DNA from: a bacterium UBP2_UBA2255 | GTDB taxonomy: Bacteria; Edwardsbacteria; AC1; EtOH8 | Direction of reading: 5' to 3' | Length of the DNA: 36,905 nucleotides | Assembly (NCBI GenBank): GCA_002347565.1 | Contig: DDXR01000034.1 | Location: forward strand, 12,824-49,728 | Shown: positions 28,560-36,905 of the stretch, one piece after another | Position numbering within the stretch: the first letter of the stretch is position 1 | Layout: every line of letters begins with the position of its first letter | Translations under genes and position numbers: made by a program | Notes under the pieces: generated by a model | The model's database searches: none | Seen by the model: the letters and a program-made list of their open reading frames with translations, nothing else | What the model was told of the DNA's origin: nothing

Positions 28560-29873
28560 TTACCGCCTGGCCAGGACTGCCGCGAACGCTCCGTCTGCGG
28601 CGTGCCGGTGCGGCCACAGGTACAGGAAGTCGCCCTGCAGCATCGATGCCGGCAGGTCCGGACGGACGGGCGCGAACTCGTGATGCCGCTCCAGGAACCT
28701 GCCGACCTGGAACTCGTTCTCCTCCGGGACCAGGGTGCAGGTGGCGTAGATCAGACGTCCTCCCGGCGCGACCAGCCGGGCGGCGTTTTCCAGAATCGAG
28801 GCCTGCAGGTCCGCCAAGCGCGGCACGTCAGCGGGCTTGATCCGCCAGCGCAGGTCCAGCCGGCGGCGCAGCACCCCCAGGCCGCTGCAGGGGACATCCG
28901 CCAGCACCAGGTCGAAGAGGCGACGTGAGGCAAACCCGGCAGCATCGGCGCGGGCCAGCGCCACCCTGTCGATCCCCAGGCGGCCCAGGTTGTCCAGCAC
29001 CCGGGCCAGCTTCTTGGCGGAAATGTCTATCCCGAGGATCACCGCGCCGGGGGCAGCCAGCGCTGCAATGGCGGACAGCTTGCCGCCGGGGGAGCAACAC
29101 AAGTCAAGGTTCATCGCCCCTGCGCACCCGGCTGCCAGGGAGGAAACTACCTGCGCCGCCGCATCCTGGACGTAGCACAGGCCCTGTTGGAACAGCCGGC
29201 TGCCGGCCAGGCCCGAGGGGCGACCGATGTCCAGCGCTGTCGCGGCCAGCGGATTCCTCCTGGGCTCAAAACCGGCGTCTGCCAGCATGACGAACAGATC
29301 GCCGGGCGTGGTCTTCAGGACGTTGGCCCGGACAGTCAGGGGCGCGGCGGCATTGTTGGCAGACAGCAGGGCCGCGGTTTCATCTCGCCCTATCAGGCCG
29401 TCCCATTTCCTGACCAGCCATTCCGGATGCGACCGCTCGACCGCCAGCCGGGCATAACCATCTGGAATATCAAGCGGTTTCCGCCATGCGCCTTTCCTGA
29501 TTATATCCCGCAGCACGGCGTTTGTCAAGCCGATAGTGCCGCGGCGCCCGAATCGCCTGGCCAGTTTCACGCTTTCGTTGACAGCCGCTGACTGCGGGAT
29601 GCGATCCAGGTACGCCAGCTGGTACAGTCCCAGCCGCAGGATATTCCGTTCGTGGACCGTAAGCGACGCCACGCCCCGCAGCAGCGAGCCGTTCAGGAGA
29701 TGATCCAGGCGGGCCCGGTTGCGCAGTACGCCCGACACCAGTTCCTTGACCAGGCTGCGATCGGCGTGGCCGAGCCCAGGGTCGGACAGTACGCCAGCCA
29801 GCAGGTCGTCGCTCCTGGCCCGCCCCCGTTCCGAGCCGGCCAGCACTCTCAGTGCCGCTTCGCGGGCTCCCAT
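28560..29873 (-). CDS. rsmB: 16S rRNA (cytosine-C5)-methyltransferase RsmB
   Basis: A 437-residue product. RsmB makes m5C967 in 16S rRNA. N-terminal NusB-like helical domain (VKELVSGVLRNRARLDHLL, NESVKLARRFGRRGTIGLTN), then the Rossmann methyltransferase with DLCCSPGGKLSAIAAL, the catalytic motif ADVPCSGLGVLRR and a second Cys in IYATCTLVPEENE. Its start overlaps the DUF116 gene by 25 bases. Normal length. Confidence 0.95.
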   Translation of the reverse strand: MGAREAALRVLAGSERGRARSDDLLAGVLSDPGLGHADRSLVKELVSGVLRNRARLDHLLNGSLLRGVASLTVHERNILRLGLYQLAYLDRIPQSAAVNESVKLARRFGRRGTIGLTNAVLRDIIRKGAWRKPLDIPDGYARLAVERSHPEWLVRKWDGLIGRDETAALLSANNAAAPLTVRANVLKTTPGDLFVMLADAGFEPRRNPLAATALDIGRPSGLAGSRLFQQGLCYVQDAAAQVVSSLAAGCAGAMNLDLCCSPGGKLSAIAALAAPGAVILGIDISAKKLARVLDNLGRLGIDRVALARADAAGFASRRLFDLVLADVPCSGLGVLRRRLDLRWRIKPADVPRLADLQASILENAARLVAPGGRLIYATCTLVPEENEFQVGRFLERHHEFAPVRPDLPASMLQGDFLYLWPHRHAADGAFAAVLARR

Positions 29874-30628
29874 GCGACGGGTCGTGAAAGCAGCGCCGAG
29901 AGCCCGGCCGACAGCGCCTGCATGTCGACCGTGGTGTCACGGCACGGGCCGTGCGGCCGCTGGTTGAGGATGCCGTATACCGGGATCGGGTAGGCGTCCT
30001 GGACGCCCGACACCAAATCGCGCTCGCAGGCCACCGCCAGGATGAGGGTGGGCTGGATCTCGCCGATTACCCGCCGGGCCAGGGTGCCGCCCGTGGCCAC
30101 GGTGACGCGGGCGCCGGCCTGCCCGGCGATGTCCGCCAGGCCGCCCAGCGGGCACTGGCCGCAGCGCCGGCAGTTGCCGATGTCGTTGGTGACCCGGCGA
30201 CCGCAGCCGGTACGCTGCAGGCAGTGCGGCAGCAGGATCAGCAGGTTCGACCGGTCGAGGCGGGCCCGGCTGGCCAGCACCAGCGCGTTGTTGAAGGCCA
30301 CGAAGGACTCGCCCACCCGCTCCTTGCCGATGCCCAGCAGCCAACCGAGCACCAGGTTGATCGGGTACAACACCCGCACCGTGACCTGCTTCTTGCCGCG
30401 CGGGAACAGGAAATCGCGCTCGGTGACCGCAGACAGGAACAGCAGCAACAGCCCGCCCGACACCGTCAGCAGGAACAGCCCTGCCGCTGCCGCCGCGGCC
30501 AGCGTGGCCCAGCGGCCGATCAGCTCAAGCCGCGGCGTCACCAGCCACAGCAACAAGGCCACGCCGGCGCCGAGGATCAGCAGGCTCAGGAATGACAGGC
30601 CGAGGAATATCTTCTTCTGCGAAAACAT
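29849..30628 (-). CDS. DUF116 membrane protein
   Basis: A 259-residue product with two N-terminal membrane helices (LGLSFLSLLILGAGVALLLW and AAAAAGLFLLTVSGGLLLLF). The DUF116 domain has the Cys motifs LLPHCLQRTGCGRRV and NCRRCGQCPLGGL, suggesting metal or Fe-S binding, and ends with VACERDLVSGVQDAYPIP plus YGILNQRPHGPCRDTTVD. The biochemical role of DUF116 is not established; it commonly sits with fmt and rsmB, as here. Confidence 0.88.
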   Translation of the reverse strand: MFSQKKIFLGLSFLSLLILGAGVALLLWLVTPRLELIGRWATLAAAAAAGLFLLTVSGGLLLLFLSAVTERDFLFPRGKKQVTVRVLYPINLVLGWLLGIGKERVGESFVAFNNALVLASRARLDRSNLLILLPHCLQRTGCGRRVTNDIGNCRRCGQCPLGGLADIAGQAGARVTVATGGTLARRVIGEIQPTLILAVACERDLVSGVQDAYPIPVYGILNQRPHGPCRDTTVDMQALSAGLSALLSRPVAWEPAKRH

Positions 30629-30682
30629 CGCATGCCGCCGGCAGCTGCCGTCAATCCCTTCCGGCCGGGGATGCTGGCTCGC

Positions 30683-31627
30683 TCACCCGAGCTCCTCGCC
30701 GATCTCGGGCCGGTAGCCGTTGATGAACGCCGCTCCAGCCATCGTCTTGCTTCCCGCCGGCTTGACTTCCGCCAGGAGCACCCCGCCGTCGCTGGCGCTC
30801 ACTACCGGCCCCCTGCCTTTCACAAACCTGCAAATCCGGCCGCATACAAATCCAGCACCCTGGTTCTCGGGTCCGCAGATGCCCTCAGCTCTCGAGATTT
30901 CGAGCCGTTGGCCGCGGAACAAGGTGAACGCCCCCGGCTTGGGCGCCAGGCCACGCACCAAGTCGCGTATCCTTCCCGATGGCTGCCGCCAATCGATGCG
31001 GCCGTCCTCCGGACCCAGCTTGCGCGCCACGGTTGCCAATGATTCGTCCTGGGGCTTCCGCGGCGGATCTCCCGCCGCGATCAGCCCGACGGTCCGGACC
31101 ATCAGTTCGGCGCCGAACAAGGCCAGGCGTGTTTCCAGCTCGCCGGCCGTCTCATCGGGAAGGATCTCGACCGGTTCCTGCAGGATAACGTCGCCGGCGT
31201 CCATGCGCGGCGACAGGAACATGGTGGTCACGCCGGTCACCCGGTCGCCGTTGATGATGGCCCGGTTGATGGGGGCGGCCCCCCGGTACCTCGGGAGCAG
31301 CGAGGGATGCAGATTGACGGCGCCCTGCCTCGGCAGATCGAGGATGCGGCGGGGCAGCTTCAGCCCATAGGCCACCACCACCAGCAGGTCTGGCGACAGC
31401 TCGCGCAGCACCGGTTCCAGCCCGCCGGCCGCGAGATCCTCGGGCTGGTGAACGGGGCAGGAGATCTCCCGCGCCCGGCATTTGACCGGCGGCGGCGCCG
31501 GCCGGCCCGACCGGCCGGCCGGACGGTCGGGCTGGGTGCACACGGCGATGATACCGTGGCCGGCCTGCCGCAGCGCATCCAGCGTCGGCATCGCGAAGCT
31601 GGGCGTCCCCATGAAAACGATCCTCAT
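30683..31627 (-). CDS. fmt: Methionyl-tRNA formyltransferase
   Basis: A 314-residue product of normal length. Fmt formylates initiator Met-tRNA. Motifs: IVFMGTPSFAMPTLDALRQA, catalytic AVNLHPSLLPRYRGAAPINR (Asn, His and the SLLP loop), followed by NGDRVTGVTTMFLSPRMDAG carrying the conserved Asp, and a C-terminal OB-like domain. Next gene upstream is the flippase-like membrane protein, 27 bases away. A def gene is not adjacent. Confidence 0.96.
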   Translation of the reverse strand: MRIVFMGTPSFAMPTLDALRQAGHGIIAVCTQPDRPAGRSGRPAPPPVKCRAREISCPVHQPEDLAAGGLEPVLRELSPDLLVVVAYGLKLPRRILDLPRQGAVNLHPSLLPRYRGAAPINRAIINGDRVTGVTTMFLSPRMDAGDVILQEPVEILPDETAGELETRLALFGAELMVRTVGLIAAGDPPRKPQDESLATVARKLGPEDGRIDWRQPSGRIRDLVRGLAPKPGAFTLFRGQRLEISRAEGICGPENQGAGFVCGRICRFVKGRGPVVSASDGGVLLAEVKPAGSKTMAGAAFINGYRPEIGEELG

Positions 31628-31654
31628 CAGCGGCCCCGGTCACGCCCTTTGGCG

Positions 31655-32647
31655 TCAGCCGCTCTGCTGGTTTTCGCAGGCATCTCCCCCGGCCTTCCGG
31701 CGTCCGCCGCAGACCAGCCAGAGCAGGCCGCCCAGCAGCGAAACGACGATGGTGACGGCGTGGAAAAGGAAACCGAGCGAGAACGCCTGCAGTCCGCTGG
31801 CGCCAGCTCGGCTGAAGAAGACGACGAAGGCGCCCTCCTGCAGCCCCCATCCGTTGATCGAGGCCGGCACCATGCTGACGGCGGCGATCACCGGCATGTA
31901 CAGGATGAACGGCACCAGCGGGACACCGATGCCGAGCGAACGCGACACCAGGAAAGCGGTGGTCACGACCAGGGCCTGCACCAGCAGCGACTGCAGGAAC
32001 GCGACGACAACCTCGCGCCGGTGGTGGCGGTAGGCGTACAGTGAGCGGTAGAAATCGACGGCTTGCTGCTCGATCCGCCGCAGCAGCGGCATCCTGAGCA
32101 GCACCCGGAATTTTCGCATCAGGGCCTTGCTCATGAAGGCCGCCAGCGCCAGCAGGACCAGCCCGACCCCGATGGCCATGGACTGCAGCAACGCCGTCTC
32201 CCTGGCCGTCCGGGCCACCAGCACCAGCCCGACCAGCCCGGTGATGATCACCCCGAACAAGCCGACGAACCGGTCCACCAGCACCGAGGCCAGGGCCTCG
32301 GTGCGCGTATCGCAGTCGCCGGCCACCAGGTAGGCCCGCATCAGGTCGCCGCCGACGGTGGTGGGCAGGAAATTGCTGAAGAACAGCCCGTTGAGCGTGT
32401 ATCGGAACAGCCGGTGGAACCTCATCCGGACGCCGCGGCCGGCCAGCAGCACCTGCCAGCGCCAGGCGCAGATCGCGTGCACGGCCAAGCAGGAGCCGAT
32501 CGCCGCCAGCATCAGCCAAGGGTCGAGGCCGCGGATGGTTGACAACAGCTGCTGCCGGTCGACCTTGTACAGGATCCAACCAATCAGCGCCACGCTGACC
32601 GCTACCCGCAGCAGCAGAACGATCGTCTTCTTGACGGCCTGCCTCAT
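31655..32647 (-). CDS. Flippase-like (YbhN/UPF0104, lysylphosphatidylglycerol synthase TM region) protein
   Basis: A 330-residue polytopic membrane protein from the ATG at 32647, one base after the glycosyltransferase stop. About eight helices (for example IVLLLRVAVSVALIGWILYK and VGLFGVIITGLVGLVLVA). Family hallmarks: LFFSNFLPTTVGGDLMRAYL near residue 85 and a late MVPASINGWGLQEGAFVVFF. The family includes the TM region of MprF and proteins thought to move lipid-linked sugars; pairing with a glycosyltransferase supports a role in envelope glycolipid handling (inferred). Confidence 0.88.
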   Translation of the reverse strand: MRQAVKKTIVLLLRVAVSVALIGWILYKVDRQQLLSTIRGLDPWLMLAAIGSCLAVHAICAWRWQVLLAGRGVRMRFHRLFRYTLNGLFFSNFLPTTVGGDLMRAYLVAGDCDTRTEALASVLVDRFVGLFGVIITGLVGLVLVARTARETALLQSMAIGVGLVLLALAAFMSKALMRKFRVLLRMPLLRRIEQQAVDFYRSLYAYRHHRREVVVAFLQSLLVQALVVTTAFLVSRSLGIGVPLVPFILYMPVIAAVSMVPASINGWGLQEGAFVVFFSRAGASGLQAFSLGFLFHAVTIVVSLLGGLLWLVCGGRRKAGGDACENQQSG

Positions 32648-32648
32648 C

Positions 32649-33686
32649 TCAGCCGAGCTCCGCAGCCGCGCGGACACCGCCCAGAAAATACTTGAGCGCG
32701 ACGCTGCCGCGGTGCATTCTTGCCATCACCGTGCGGTCGGGCACGGCCCGCAGCCGCTGGGTCCGCCGGTGCTTGCGCCACACCGCCGCCGGGTGTTCGG
32801 CCATCCAGGCCGTCGCCAGCACGATGGCCCGGGCCCAGGCCCAGTTGCCCGAAGCCAGCGCCTGCGCCAGGGAGGCGGCCTCCAGCGCCAGCCGTGCCGG
32901 CCACACCCAGGCGAGCGTTGCCAGCGAATAGTTCTTCCACAGCATCAACAGGCTGTTGCGATGGTTGAGGAACATCTTGCGGTATTCTCCGGCCGGCAGC
33001 GAGCCGCCGGACAAGTGGTGGACCAGCGACCGTGCGACCGACACCGCCCGGAACCCGGCCAGGTGGAGTCGCCAGCAAAGGTCGATTTCCTCCATGTGCA
33101 TGAAGAACTCCTCGTCCAGCAGTCCGACCGCGTCCAGCGCCGAACGGCGGTAGATCGACGCCGATCCCGACGTCCAGAAGATATCCGGCCGGGCATCGTC
33201 GTACTGGCCTTCGTCTTTCTCCAGCGTCCGGAACAGCCTCCCCCGGCAGTAGGGATAGCCGAAGACATCGATCTCTCCGCCGGCGCCGCCGGAGTAATCG
33301 AACGTGTCCTTCTCCTTGAGCCAGAGGATCTTGGGCTGGGCTGCGGCGATCGAGGGGTCGGCATCGAGCGCACCGGCCAGGTGCGCCAGCCAGCCAGGAT
33401 CGACCTCGGTGTCGTTGTTCAGTAGAACGACGTATTCCTCAGTCGTCGAGCTGATGCCGAGGTTGCAGCCGCCGGCGTAGCCGAGGTTGGTGCCAGCGGG
33501 TATCACCTGCAGCTGCGGGAAGGTGAGCTTCGCCCACTCGGCGCTGCCGTCGGTCGAGCCGTTGTCCACCAGGTAGACCGCGTATGCCGGGTAATCGGAC
33601 CGTAACAACGGCGGCAGGCAACCCTCAAGCAGCCGTTGCCCGTTGTAGTGCGGGATGATGACCGCGATCCGCGAGGGCCCGCCCAT
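32649..33686 (-). CDS. Glycosyltransferase family 2
   Basis: A 345-residue product from the ATG at 33686, whose A is shared with the TGA of the phosphoesterase gene. GT-A fold: IAVIIPHYNGQRLLEGCLPP, VYLVDNGSTDGS, AGTNLGYAGGCNLGIS, and the metal-binding LLNNDTEVDPGWLA, then FWTSGSASIYRRSALDAVG and EEFFMHMEEIDLCWRLHLAG. This is the rhamnosyl/GT2 type that adds sugars to O-antigen or other surface glycans. The C-terminal part carries hydrophobic stretches that may anchor it. An upstream extension of the frame is discounted. Confidence 0.92.
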   Translation of the reverse strand: MGGPSRIAVIIPHYNGQRLLEGCLPPLLRSDYPAYAVYLVDNGSTDGSAEWAKLTFPQLQVIPAGTNLGYAGGCNLGISSTTEEYVVLLNNDTEVDPGWLAHLAGALDADPSIAAAQPKILWLKEKDTFDYSGGAGGEIDVFGYPYCRGRLFRTLEKDEGQYDDARPDIFWTSGSASIYRRSALDAVGLLDEEFFMHMEEIDLCWRLHLAGFRAVSVARSLVHHLSGGSLPAGEYRKMFLNHRNSLLMLWKNYSLATLAWVWPARLALEAASLAQALASGNWAWARAIVLATAWMAEHPAAVWRKHRRTQRLRAVPDRTVMARMHRGSVALKYFLGGVRAAAELG

Positions 33687-34426
33687 CAGGCACCGTAGGC
33701 GAGGCGCTCGGCCAGCCGCGGCGGAAGGCCGGCCCTCAGTATTTTCTTCTGGGCGGCGCCGATGTCGTATTCGACCCGCCGGATCACGATTTCCTGCCGG
33801 CCGCTGTCGCACAGGGCGTAGCAGGCGCGGGGGTCCCCGTCACGCGGCTGGCCCACGCTCCCGGCGTTGATGATGTACCTGCGGCCCGGCTCCAGGCGGA
33901 GATATTCCCGTCCCACGACGCTGCATTCGCCCGCCGGCGACAGCTGCCAGAACACCGGCTGGTGGGAATGCCCCACCAGGCACAGATGCCGCGTGAACCG
34001 CTCGAACTGGTACTCGGCCTCGTCGATTGACAGGATGTAGTGCCAGTCCTCGGGATGGAACGGCGTGGAATGCACCGCCACCAGATCGCACCCGTCGTCA
34101 TCTCCCTGCCGGGCTGACGGAAGCGCCGACAACCAGCGGCGCTCGTCCGGCGCCAGCTGCCCCGCGGTCCATTCGATCGCCCTCCGGGCGTTGGCGTTGA
34201 AGAACTCCAGATCCAGCCTTCCCACCGCGCCGTAATCGTGGTTCCCGGCCACCGTCCACGCCGCAGCGTCCCGCACCGCTGCGATGCACTGCCGCGGCTC
34301 GGCCCCGTAGCCGACGACGTCCCCCAGGCAGGCGATCCGTTCCGCCCCCGACCGGGCGATGTCAGCCAGCACCGCCTTCAGCGCATCATGGTTGCCATGG
34401 ATGTCGGAGATGGCGGCGATGATCAT
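33686..34426 (-). CDS. Metallophosphoesterase (calcineurin-like, YfcE/MJ0936 type)
   Basis: A 246-residue product. Metal ligands follow the family pattern: ISDIHGNHDAL (D-x-H), CLGDVVGYGAEP (GD), VAGNHDYGAVG (GNHD), VAVHSTPFHPEDW, and VGHSHQPVFW (GHxH). Related proteins cleave phosphodiesters such as cyclic nucleotides, but the substrate here cannot be read. It lies between nusB and the glycosyltransferase and probably shares their transcript. Confidence 0.93.
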   Translation of the reverse strand: MIIAAISDIHGNHDALKAVLADIARSGAERIACLGDVVGYGAEPRQCIAAVRDAAAWTVAGNHDYGAVGRLDLEFFNANARRAIEWTAGQLAPDERRWLSALPSARQGDDDGCDLVAVHSTPFHPEDWHYILSIDEAEYQFERFTRHLCLVGHSHQPVFWQLSPAGECSVVGREYLRLEPGRRYIINAGSVGQPRDGDPRACYALCDSGRQEIVIRRVEYDIGAAQKKILRAGLPPRLAERLAYGA

Positions 34427-34457
34427 GATGGCCCCCTTTCGGTGGCTGGCGGCCTCC

Positions 34458-34874
34458 TCACGGGTTTGATTCCCGGTAGATGCGGTCGAGGACGCCGTTG
34501 ACGAACCGTCCCGACCCGTCGTCGCCGTACCGCTTGGCCAGCTCGATGGCTTCGTCGATGGCCACCCGGGGCGGCACCTCGCCGCGCAGGTGGAGCAGCT
34601 GGGCCGATCCCAGCCGCAGAATGCTGCGGTCGATCACCGCCATCCGCTCCATCCGCCAGTTCTCGGCGGCGGCCTCGATCAGCCGGTCCAGCTCGTCGCG
34701 GTGGTCGAGCACGGCCCGCACCAGGGCGGCGGCGAACGACAGCGCTTCGGCGTCGACCTCCCCGTGGTGGCGCCGGTGCAGGTCCTGCGCCAGTTTCGGC
34801 GGCGGGTCGCCGGTGATGTCGTGCTGGTAGATCGCCTGCAGCGCCAGCTCGCGCGCCGTGCGGCGGACGCCCAT
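34458..34874 (-). CDS. nusB: Transcription antitermination factor NusB
   Basis: A 138-residue product. NusB with S10 (NusE) drives rRNA antitermination. Core: RRTARELALQAIYQHDITGD, AALVRAVLDHRDELDRLIEA, IDRSILRLGSAQLLHL, DEAIELAKRYGDDGSGRFVN and GVLDRIYRE. The ATG at 34874 shares one base with the ribH stop (TAATG), so the two are translationally coupled, the standard ribH-nusB order. Confidence 0.96.
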   Translation of the reverse strand: MGVRRTARELALQAIYQHDITGDPPPKLAQDLHRRHHGEVDAEALSFAAALVRAVLDHRDELDRLIEAAAENWRMERMAVIDRSILRLGSAQLLHLRGEVPPRVAIDEAIELAKRYGDDGSGRFVNGVLDRIYRESNP

Positions 34875-35347
34875 TACTTGGCCGCCAGCCGCCCAGCGAG
34901 GTCGGCCATCTCTATCGCCGACAGCGCCGCCTCCCATCCCTTGTTGCCGGACTTGCTGCCCGAGCGCTCCAGCGCCTGGTCCAGGTTGTCGGTGGTCAGC
35001 ACGCCGAAGATCACCGGCACGGCGGCGGCCATGGCGGCCTGGGCCACCCCTTTGGCCGCCTCGGCTGCGATGAAGTCAAAGTGCGGGGTGTCGCCCCGGA
35101 TCACCGCGCCCAGGCAGACCACGGCCGCGTATTTGCCGGACTGCGCCGCCCGGGCGGCGATCGGCGGGATCTCGAACGAGCCCGGTACCCAGATCACGTC
35201 GACCTTGTCCCCCTCGCCGCCGTGGCGGGTGATGCAGTCCATGGCGCCGTCCAGCAGCCGCTGGCTCACCAGGTCGTTGAACCGCGACACCACGAGGCAG
35301 AACTTCCTGCCCGCTGCGGAGAGCTGTCCCTCGAATACGTTCGGCAT
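34874..35347 (-). CDS. ribH: 6,7-dimethyl-8-ribityllumazine synthase
   Basis: A 157-residue product. It condenses the pyrimidine intermediate with 3,4-dihydroxy-2-butanone 4-phosphate to lumazine. Motifs: CLVVSRFNDLVSQRLLDGA, VPGSFEIPPIA, CLGAVIRGDTPHFDFIAAEA with the catalytic His, and VIFGVLTTDNLDQALERSG. A strong GGGGAGGG ribosome binding site precedes the ATG. Confidence 0.97.
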   Translation of the reverse strand: MPNVFEGQLSAAGRKFCLVVSRFNDLVSQRLLDGAMDCITRHGGEGDKVDVIWVPGSFEIPPIAARAAQSGKYAAVVCLGAVIRGDTPHFDFIAAEAAKGVAQAAMAAAVPVIFGVLTTDNLDQALERSGSKSGNKGWEAALSAIEMADLAGRLAAK

Positions 35348-35395
35348 GGTCCCTCCCCATTCGTTTGCTGATTGCTGATTGTCGCCGATCCGCGG

Positions 35396-36625
35396 TCACC
35401 GGTTCCCGCAGTTCGCCAGGGTCAGCAGATGCCCCATTTTGTCCCGCTTGGTCCGCAGGTATCGGGCGTTCGCTGGGTTGCAGCGCACCTGGACCGGCAC
35501 CCGCCGGCTGATGGTCAGCCCGTGCCCCTCCAGCCCCGCGATCTTGTCCGGATTGTTGGTCATCAATCGGATCGACGACAGCCCCAGGTCCGACAGGATC
35601 TGCGCGCCGATGCCGTAGTCGCGCTCGTCGGCCCTGAATCCCAGCGCCAGGTTGGCCTCGATGGTGTCCAGCCCCTGGTCCTGCAGGCGGTAGGCCTTGA
35701 GCTTGTTGAACAGCCCGATGCCGCGCCCCTCCTGGCGCATGTAAAGGAACACGCCGCGCTCCTCCCGCGCGATCCGCCGCAGCGCCAGCGCCAGCTGGTC
35801 GCCGCAGTCGCAGCGCAGCGATCCCAGGATGTCGCCGGTCAGGCACTGCGAGTGCACCCGCACCAGCACGTCCCGCCTGCCCCGCACCGCCCCCTTGACC
35901 AGCGCCAGGTGGTGGTCGCGCGCGACCAGGTCCTCGTACACCAGCAGCCGGAACTCGCCGAACCTGGTGGGCAGCTTCGTCTCCAGCACCATCCCGACCA
36001 GCTTCTCCTTCCTGCGCCGGAACTCGATCAGATCGCGGATCGACACCAGCCGCAGCCCGTGGCGGCGGGCGAACCGCATCAGCGCCGGCACCCGCGCCAT
36101 GGTGCCGTCCTCGGCCATGATCTCGCACAGCACGCCGGCCGGCGGCAGGCCGGCTAGCCGGGCCAGGTCCGAGGCCGCCTCGGTGTGGCCCGCCCGCCGC
36201 AGCACCCCGCCCTCCACCGCCATCAGCGGGAAGATATGGCCCGGCCTCGCCAGGTCGGCGGGCCGGGTGCGCGGCGCCAGCAGCGTCCTGATGGTGGCGG
36301 CCCGGTCGTGGGCCGAGATGCCGGTGGTGGTGCCGCGCACCGCGTCCACCGACACGGAGAAATTGGTGCCCAGCTTCGAGGTGTTGCGCTCGACCATCGG
36401 CTGCAGGCCCAGCGTCCGCAGCCGTTCCGCCGGCATCGAGACGCACACCAGCCCGCGCCCCTCCCGGGCCATGAAGTTGATGTCCGCGGGCCGCGCCCGG
36501 GCCGCGGCCATCACCAGGTCGCCCTCGTTCTCGCGGTCCTCGTCGTCGACCATCACCACCATCCGGCCGGCCCGGACGTCGGCGATGGCCTCGGGAATGG
36601 TGCCGAACCTGATGTCGTCCTTCAT
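35396..36625 (-). CDS. ribBA: Bifunctional 3,4-dihydroxy-2-butanone-4-phosphate synthase / GTP cyclohydrolase II
   Basis: A 409-residue product; ATG at 36625 overlaps the ribE stop by four bases. The N-terminal half is DHBP synthase (VVMVDDEDRENEGDLVMAAA, HDRAATIRTLLAP, GHTEAASDLARLAGL). The C-terminal half is GTP cyclohydrolase II with the zinc Cys cluster in CLTGDILGSLRCDCGDQL and the active-site MRQEGRGIGLFNKLKAY. Both halves look intact (one acidic residue of the usual HSECLTG motif is Gln here). It supplies both riboflavin precursors. Confidence 0.97.
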   Translation of the reverse strand: MKDDIRFGTIPEAIADVRAGRMVVMVDDEDRENEGDLVMAAARARPADINFMAREGRGLVCVSMPAERLRTLGLQPMVERNTSKLGTNFSVSVDAVRGTTTGISAHDRAATIRTLLAPRTRPADLARPGHIFPLMAVEGGVLRRAGHTEAASDLARLAGLPPAGVLCEIMAEDGTMARVPALMRFARRHGLRLVSIRDLIEFRRRKEKLVGMVLETKLPTRFGEFRLLVYEDLVARDHHLALVKGAVRGRRDVLVRVHSQCLTGDILGSLRCDCGDQLALALRRIAREERGVFLYMRQEGRGIGLFNKLKAYRLQDQGLDTIEANLALGFRADERDYGIGAQILSDLGLSSIRLMTNNPDKIAGLEGHGLTISRRVPVQVRCNPANARYLRTKRDKMGHLLTLANCGNR

Positions 36626-36905
36626 CGCTCCCGTACGTTCGTCGATTCCACGTATTTGGCGATCTGGTCGTACTCGACGTTGACCTGGCCGCCGGTGCGC
36701 CATTGCCCGATGGTGGTCGCCGCCAGCGTGTGCGGCACGATCACCAGCAGAAAGCCCTCGGCCAGTTTCTTCGCCACCGTCAGGCTGATGCCGTTGACCG
36801 CCACCGATCCCTTGTCGGCGACGTAGCGGCGCTCCCTTCCGGGGCAGTACACCGTGATCTCCCAGGCGCCAGCCCGCTTCACGATCTTGTGCAGCAGCGC
36901 CGTAC
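36622..36905 (-). CDS. ribE: Riboflavin synthase alpha subunit, C-terminal part (cut by the window edge)
   Basis: The frame is open to the window end. The visible ~94 residues (GSVAVNGISLTVAKKLAEGF, LLVIVPHTLAATTIGQWRTG, then VNVEYDQIAKYVES) are the C-terminal barrel of riboflavin synthase, which dismutates two lumazines to riboflavin; the VNG-x-SLT motif is typical. The TGA overlaps the ribBA start. Order ribE-ribBA-ribH matches the riboflavin operon; any FMN riboswitch would lie outside the window. Confidence 0.93.
   Translation of the reverse strand, partial: TALLHKIVKRAGAWEITVYCPGRERRYVADKGSVAVNGISLTVAKKLAEGFLLVIVPHTLAATTIGQWRTGGQVNVEYDQIAKYVESTNVRER

Overview
The window is a GC-rich bacterial chromosome segment in which essentially every gene I can support lies on the minus strand, so transcription runs from high to low coordinates. 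The housekeeping content (ribE/ribBA/ribH/nusB, fmt, rsmB, rpe, ffh-rpsP-KH-rimM-trmD-rplS-rnhB-yraN, comM) shows an ordinary bacterial chromosome. The DUF3857/transglutaminase secreted proteins, stand-alone PASTA proteins, DUF116 protein, a ferritin/flavodiiron/rubredoxin oxygen-defence set, and a kinase-TPR-GAF-sigma54 regulator suggest an anaerobic or microaerobic member of a poorly cultured, probably FCB-related lineage (of the Zixibacteria/Edwardsbacteria/Eisenbacteria kind). This assignment is an inference; there is no rRNA in the window to test it.

Layout in transcription order (right to left): (1) 36.9-30.7 kb: riboflavin synthesis genes (ribE partial, ribBA, ribH), nusB, a metallophosphoesterase, a family 2 glycosyltransferase, a flippase-like membrane protein and fmt, many joined by 1-4 base stop/start overlaps. 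(2) 30.6-26.3 kb: DUF116, rsmB, two three-PASTA proteins, rpe. (3) 26.3-23.7 kb: flavin reductase, rubredoxin, flavodiiron protein and ferritin, a coherent oxygen/iron defence set. (4) 23.66-22.33 kb: an island of palindromic repeats and an AT-rich AbiU2-like HEPN gene that ends exactly against the TTG start of ffh. (5) 22.3-17.3 kb: the ffh-rpsP-khpA-rimM-trmD-rplS-rnhB-yraN translation block. (6) 17.3-10.7 kb: a YprB-like exonuclease, two DUF3857 proteins (one with an intact and one with a ruined transglutaminase site), a GNAT acetyltransferase and comM.

(7) 10.7-3.9 kb is the most interesting part. An ABC exporter is followed by a giant regulator (Ser/Thr kinase, degenerate ATPase, TPR-like helices, GAF, sigma54 AAA+, Fis-type helix-turn-helix) with its own sigma70-like promoter. 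Beyond it lie two palindromes that share an identical 8-base half-site, then a well-spaced sigma54 -24/-12 promoter, then a 31-codon gene for a double-glycine-leader peptide whose core is almost all proline. I propose that the kinase-sigma54 protein senses a signal, binds the palindromes and switches on the peptide, which the ABC protein may export. The exporter has no C39 peptidase domain, so the processing enzyme would have to be elsewhere.

(8) 3.8-0 kb is a row of small accessory genes: an Hfq/Sm-like protein, three small Cys-rich (probably zinc-binding) proteins, a stand-alone CheC-like phosphatase with one degenerate site, a pair of related small ORFs (one broken by a frameshift), a small secreted protein and a membrane-anchored single-PASTA protein. 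No tRNA, rRNA, CRISPR array or intact insertion sequence was seen.
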